Part shown: piece by piece, positions 61,853-64,000 of the stretch
Layout of the letters: every line of letters starts with the position of its first letter
Position numbering within the stretch: position 1 is the first letter of the stretch
Position numbers and translations under genes: made by a program
NCBI RefSeq assembly: GCF_005503625.1
Contig: NZ_SCMX01000010.1
Span: 59,581-123,580 of the forward strand
DNA length: 64,000 nucleotides
Reading direction: 5' to 3'
Source of the DNA: Cupriavidus sp. 2SB
GTDB lineage: Bacteria > Pseudomonadota > Gammaproteobacteria > Burkholderiales > Burkholderiaceae
The notes under the pieces: generated by a model
The model's input: the letters and a program-made list of their open reading frames with translations, nothing else
Database searches by the model: none
Told to the model about the DNA's origin: nothing

Positions 61853-62971
61853 TCAGGCCCCCGATCCGGTCAGCGACAGGCTGGCCACATCGGCCAGCGC
61901 ACCGGGACGACGCGGCGCGTGAATGCGCTCGCCCGCCGCGTTGAAGAGGTAAAGCTGCGACGGTTCGATATGGAGGGAGAGCGGCGCGCCGAGCCGCAGG
62001 TCCAGCACCCCTGCGAACTGGGCCACGAGGTTACCAGCGGGGGTATCTGCGTGAACGAAGGTATCGGAACCGGACAGCTCGGCCAGCGCCACCTTGCCCG
62101 GCACTGCGATGCTGTCAGGCACCGCCTGCAGGCGCAGCGCGGCGGCGCGCACGCCAACCGTCACGGGTCCATCCGGGGCGCGCACCTCGGGCAATGGCAC
62201 CACGATATTGCCGGGCAGCGTCACACGGCCAGCGGCCAGCACGCCTTCGATCAGGTTCATCGGCGGATCGCTGAATGCACGTGCCACGCGCAGCGAAGCG
62301 GGATAGTGGAAGACCTCGGGCGTGGGTCCGTATTGCAGCAGCTCGCCGGCATCGAGCACTGCGGTGTGACCACCGAGCAGCAATGCTTCGGCGGGTTCGG
62401 TGGTGGCGTAGATCACCGTGGCATCGCCCTGCGCGAACAGGTGCGTCAGTTCCTCGCGCAATTCCTCGCGCAATTTGTAGTCGAGGTTGACCAGTGGCTC
62501 GTCCAGCAGCATCAGCGGCGCGTTCTTGGCCAGTGCACGGGCCAGTGCCACACGCTGTTGCTGGCCGCCGGAGAGTTCCGACGGATAACGGTCGAGCAGG
62601 TGTTCGATATGCAGGCGCGCGGCCAGGGAACGCACGCGGGCCGCGATGTCGTCGCGGCTGTCGCGCCGCAACCGGAGCGGCGACGCGATATTGTCGAATA
62701 CGGTGAGCGAGGGATAGTTGATGAACTGCTGGTACACCATCGACACGTTGCGCTCGCGTACCGGCACGCCGGTCACATCAGCGTCGTCGACGAGTACCCG
62801 GCCGGCCGTGGGGCGATCCAGCCCCGCCATGACCCGCATCAGCGAAGTCTTGCCGGCCTGGGTGGTGCCCAGCAGGATGGTGACGGCGCCGGGCACGGGG
62901 GCCAGCGACATCGGATAAAGATAGGCTTGCGACCCTACTTGCTGCGCAATGCCGTCCAGGCTGAGCTGCAT
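61853..62971 (-). CDS. glpS: glycerol ABC transporter ATPase GlpS-like, no switch histidine
   Basis: This is the partner ATPase and first gene of the operon. The 372-residue protein has a variant Walker A GTTQAGKT (35-42, lacking the usual middle glycine), Q-loop Gln81, intact signature LSGGQ (133-137) and Walker B LMLLDE (153-158), but the switch histidine is Thr191 (YATTEPAEA instead of xVTHDQxEA). A TOBE-like C-terminal domain follows. The ATG at 62971 has GGAG 5-6 bases upstream and is preferred over the ATG at 63004. The motif losses are complementary to those of GlpT. Confidence 0.88.
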   Translation of the reverse strand: MQLSLDGIAQQVGSQAYLYPMSLAPVPGAVTILLGTTQAGKTSLMRVMAGLDRPTAGRVLVDDADVTGVPVRERNVSMVYQQFINYPSLTVFDNIASPLRLRRDSRDDIAARVRSLAARLHIEHLLDRYPSELSGGQQQRVALARALAKNAPLMLLDEPLVNLDYKLREELREELTHLFAQGDATVIYATTEPAEALLLGGHTAVLDAGELLQYGPTPEVFHYPASLRVARAFSDPPMNLIEGVLAAGRVTLPGNIVVPLPEVRAPDGPVTVGVRAAALRLQAVPDSIAVPGKVALAELSGSDTFVHADTPAGNLVAQFAGVLDLRLGAPLSLHIEPSQLYLFNAAGERIHAPRRPGALADVASLSLTGSGA

Positions 62972-63046
62972 CCGGTCTCCATGTTCTTGTGCTTGCAAAG
63001 CCACTTAGAAAACGGCGGCCAAGGCGCACTTTTTCATCTACCCCGC

Positions 63047-63105
63047 TCGTTTTAGTGCATAAACGAACATAAAACAATACTGCAGCGCATCATTTGTTTT
63101 CGTTT
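63047..63105. promoter_or_regulatory. putative GlpR/DeoR operators between glpS and the regulator
   Basis: TCGTTT (63047-63052) and AAACGA (63061-63066) form a 20-base dyad, extended by CAT on the right, and a further TTTCGTTT (63098-63105) follows. GlpR-type DeoR regulators bind similar TTCG/CGAA dyads. The region is AT-rich and lies between the divergent glpS operon and the regulator gene. Confidence 0.5.
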
Positions 63106-63119
63106 CTGTTTGAACTAGA

Positions 63120-63896
63120 ATGCCCGGCATGACGCTGAATCCACGCCAGACCGCCCTTCTAGAGGAAGTCCGCAGCCAGGGCTTTGCCTCGATCGACGAG
63201 CTTGCCCGCAAGTTCGGGGTGACATTGCAGACCGTGAGGCGCGATGTCAATTTGCTGGCGGAGAACGGCATGCTGGCCCGCTTTCATGGCGGCGTGCGCA
63301 TGGACGGTTCGACCACCGAGAACATCGCCTATCCGCAGCGGCAGGTGCTCAATGCCGAGGGCAAGGTGCGCATCGCGCGCGCCGTGGCGGCGGCAGTGCC
63401 GGAAGGCTGCTCGCTGATCCTGAACATCGGCACCACGGTGGAAGAGGTGGCGCGCGCGCTGATCCACCATCGCGGGCTGCGTGTCATCACCAATAACCTG
63501 CATGTGGCCAATATCCTGGCCGATAACCCCGATTGCGAAGTCATCGTCGCCGGCGGCGTGCTGCGTTCGCGGGACCGCGGCATCATCGGCGAGGCCACGG
63601 TGGAGTTCATCCGGCAATTCAAGGTGGATATCGGACTGATCGGCATCTCGGGCATCGAGGCCGACGGGACGCTGCGCGATTACGATTTCCGCGAGGTCAA
63701 GGTGGCGCGCGCCATCATGGAACATTCGCGCGAAGTCTGGCTGGCCGCGGATGCTAGCAAGTTCGGCCGCCAGGCCATGGTGGAACTGGCGCCTGTGTCG
63801 AGAATCGACCGGCTGTTCACGGACGAGCCACTACGCGCGCCGTTCGACGCGATGCTGGCGGATAGTGGAGTGGGATGTGTGGTGGCGGGGGAGTGA
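63120..63896 (+). CDS. glpR: DeoR-family regulator, GlpR-like
   Basis: The 258-residue protein probably represses the divergent glycerol transporter operon and is relieved by glycerol-3-phosphate. It has the DeoR helix-turn-helix (about 8-55: RQTALLEEVRSQGFASIDELARKF; TLQTVRRDVNLLAENG) and a sugar-phosphate-binding DeoRC domain (about 80-240: ILNIGTTVEEVARAL; VIVAGGVLRSRDRGIIGEA). No ribosome site precedes the ATG at 63120 or the one at 63129, so the start is uncertain by three codons. Confidence 0.9.
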   Translation: MPGMTLNPRQTALLEEVRSQGFASIDELARKFGVTLQTVRRDVNLLAENGMLARFHGGVRMDGSTTENIAYPQRQVLNAEGKVRIARAVAAAVPEGCSLILNIGTTVEEVARALIHHRGLRVITNNLHVANILADNPDCEVIVAGGVLRSRDRGIIGEATVEFIRQFKVDIGLIGISGIEADGTLRDYDFREVKVARAIMEHSREVWLAADASKFGRQAMVELAPVSRIDRLFTDEPLRAPFDAMLADSGVGCVVAGE

Positions 63897-63919
63897 ATTT
63901 ATCCCGCACTGGTCTTTCT

Positions 63920-64000
63920 CCCCTCTCCCGTTGGCGGGAGAGGGGTGGGGGAGAGGGTCGGCGGTGCAAATTGCGTTGCATCGGCAAGCAGAGCCTCCTG
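63920..64000. repeat. REPIN-like element, cut by the right edge
   Basis: Palindrome CCCCTCTCCCG-TTGG-CGGGAGAGGGG (63920-63945) with G-rich tail (63946-63959) is followed by GCGGTGCAAATTGCG (63961-63975), the exact complement of 27444-27458, and then by GGCAAGC...CCTCCTG, as upstream of 48145. The second, inverted palindrome is expected just beyond the window. The element lies after the glpR-like gene. Confidence 0.82.

Overview
The window is high-GC, densely packed chromosomal DNA from a betaproteobacterium of the Burkholderiaceae, most like Cupriavidus or Ralstonia. This is inferred from gene content and order: ppx/ppk beside pstSCAB-phoUBR, the rlmE/yhbY divergent pair, carA-leuE-carB-greA, gloB/methyltransferase-rnhA-dnaQ-tRNA, and a CoA-thioester 2-aminobenzoate pathway. 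No rRNA, phage, insertion sequence or CRISPR array is visible. No database search was possible, so names rest on recognised motifs and neighbourhood.

Region 1 (1-10 kb) is a phosphate regulon: ppx (cut by the left edge) and ppk diverge from a Pho-box-rich spacer, and pstS-pstC-pstA-pstB-phoU-phoB-phoR runs leftward behind two tandem Pho boxes. Region 2 (10-22.6 kb) is housekeeping: glmM, folP, ftsH, rlmE, yhbY, a DUF4149 protein, greA, carB, leuE and carA, with clear terminators and a near-consensus carA promoter. Region 3 (22.7-30.7 kb) is a seven-gene leftward operon for aerobic 2-aminobenzoate (anthranilate) breakdown through CoA thioesters: monooxygenase/reductase, SDR, enoyl-CoA hydratase, acyl-CoA dehydrogenase, CoA ligase, thioesterase and a RidA-type deaminase.

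Region 4 (30.8-38.9 kb) holds prpE, a phosphodiesterase-like lipoprotein that has lost catalytic residues, an MltD-type lytic transglycosylase, gloB, a methyltransferase, rnhA, dnaQ and tRNA-Val(CAC). A small accessory patch (38.9-40.3 kb) follows the tRNA: a MEKHLA/PAS protein and a two-gene cassette with a nucleotidyltransferase-like (DUF6932-type) protein. Region 5 (40.4-49.4 kb) is a divergent organosulfur locus: a four-domain rhodanese, a cysteine-dioxygenase-like protein and an acyl-CoA-dehydrogenase-like flavoprotein on one side; an LLM flavin monooxygenase, a sulfonate-type ABC transporter and a cytochrome c on the other. Region 6 (49.4-56.6 kb) has a waaC-like heptosyltransferase, a cysteine hydrolase with a divergent LysR regulator, a Cache/PAS/GGDEF diguanylate cyclase and a TonB-dependent siderophore receptor behind a Fur-like box. 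Region 7 (56.8-63.9 kb) is a glycerol ABC importer operon (glpS-glpT-glpP-glpQ-DUF2160-glpV) with a divergent DeoR/GlpR regulator.

The most notable observations are: two glycerol ABC ATPases with complementary lost motifs, predicting one working and one degenerate ATP site; a family of REPIN-like inverted repeats found at four places; the alternating inactive/active rhodanese domains; the cytochrome c-thioredoxin-like fusion in the organosulfur locus; the RidA protein as candidate enamine deaminase in the aminobenzoate pathway; and the nucleotidyltransferase cassette beside tRNA-Val.
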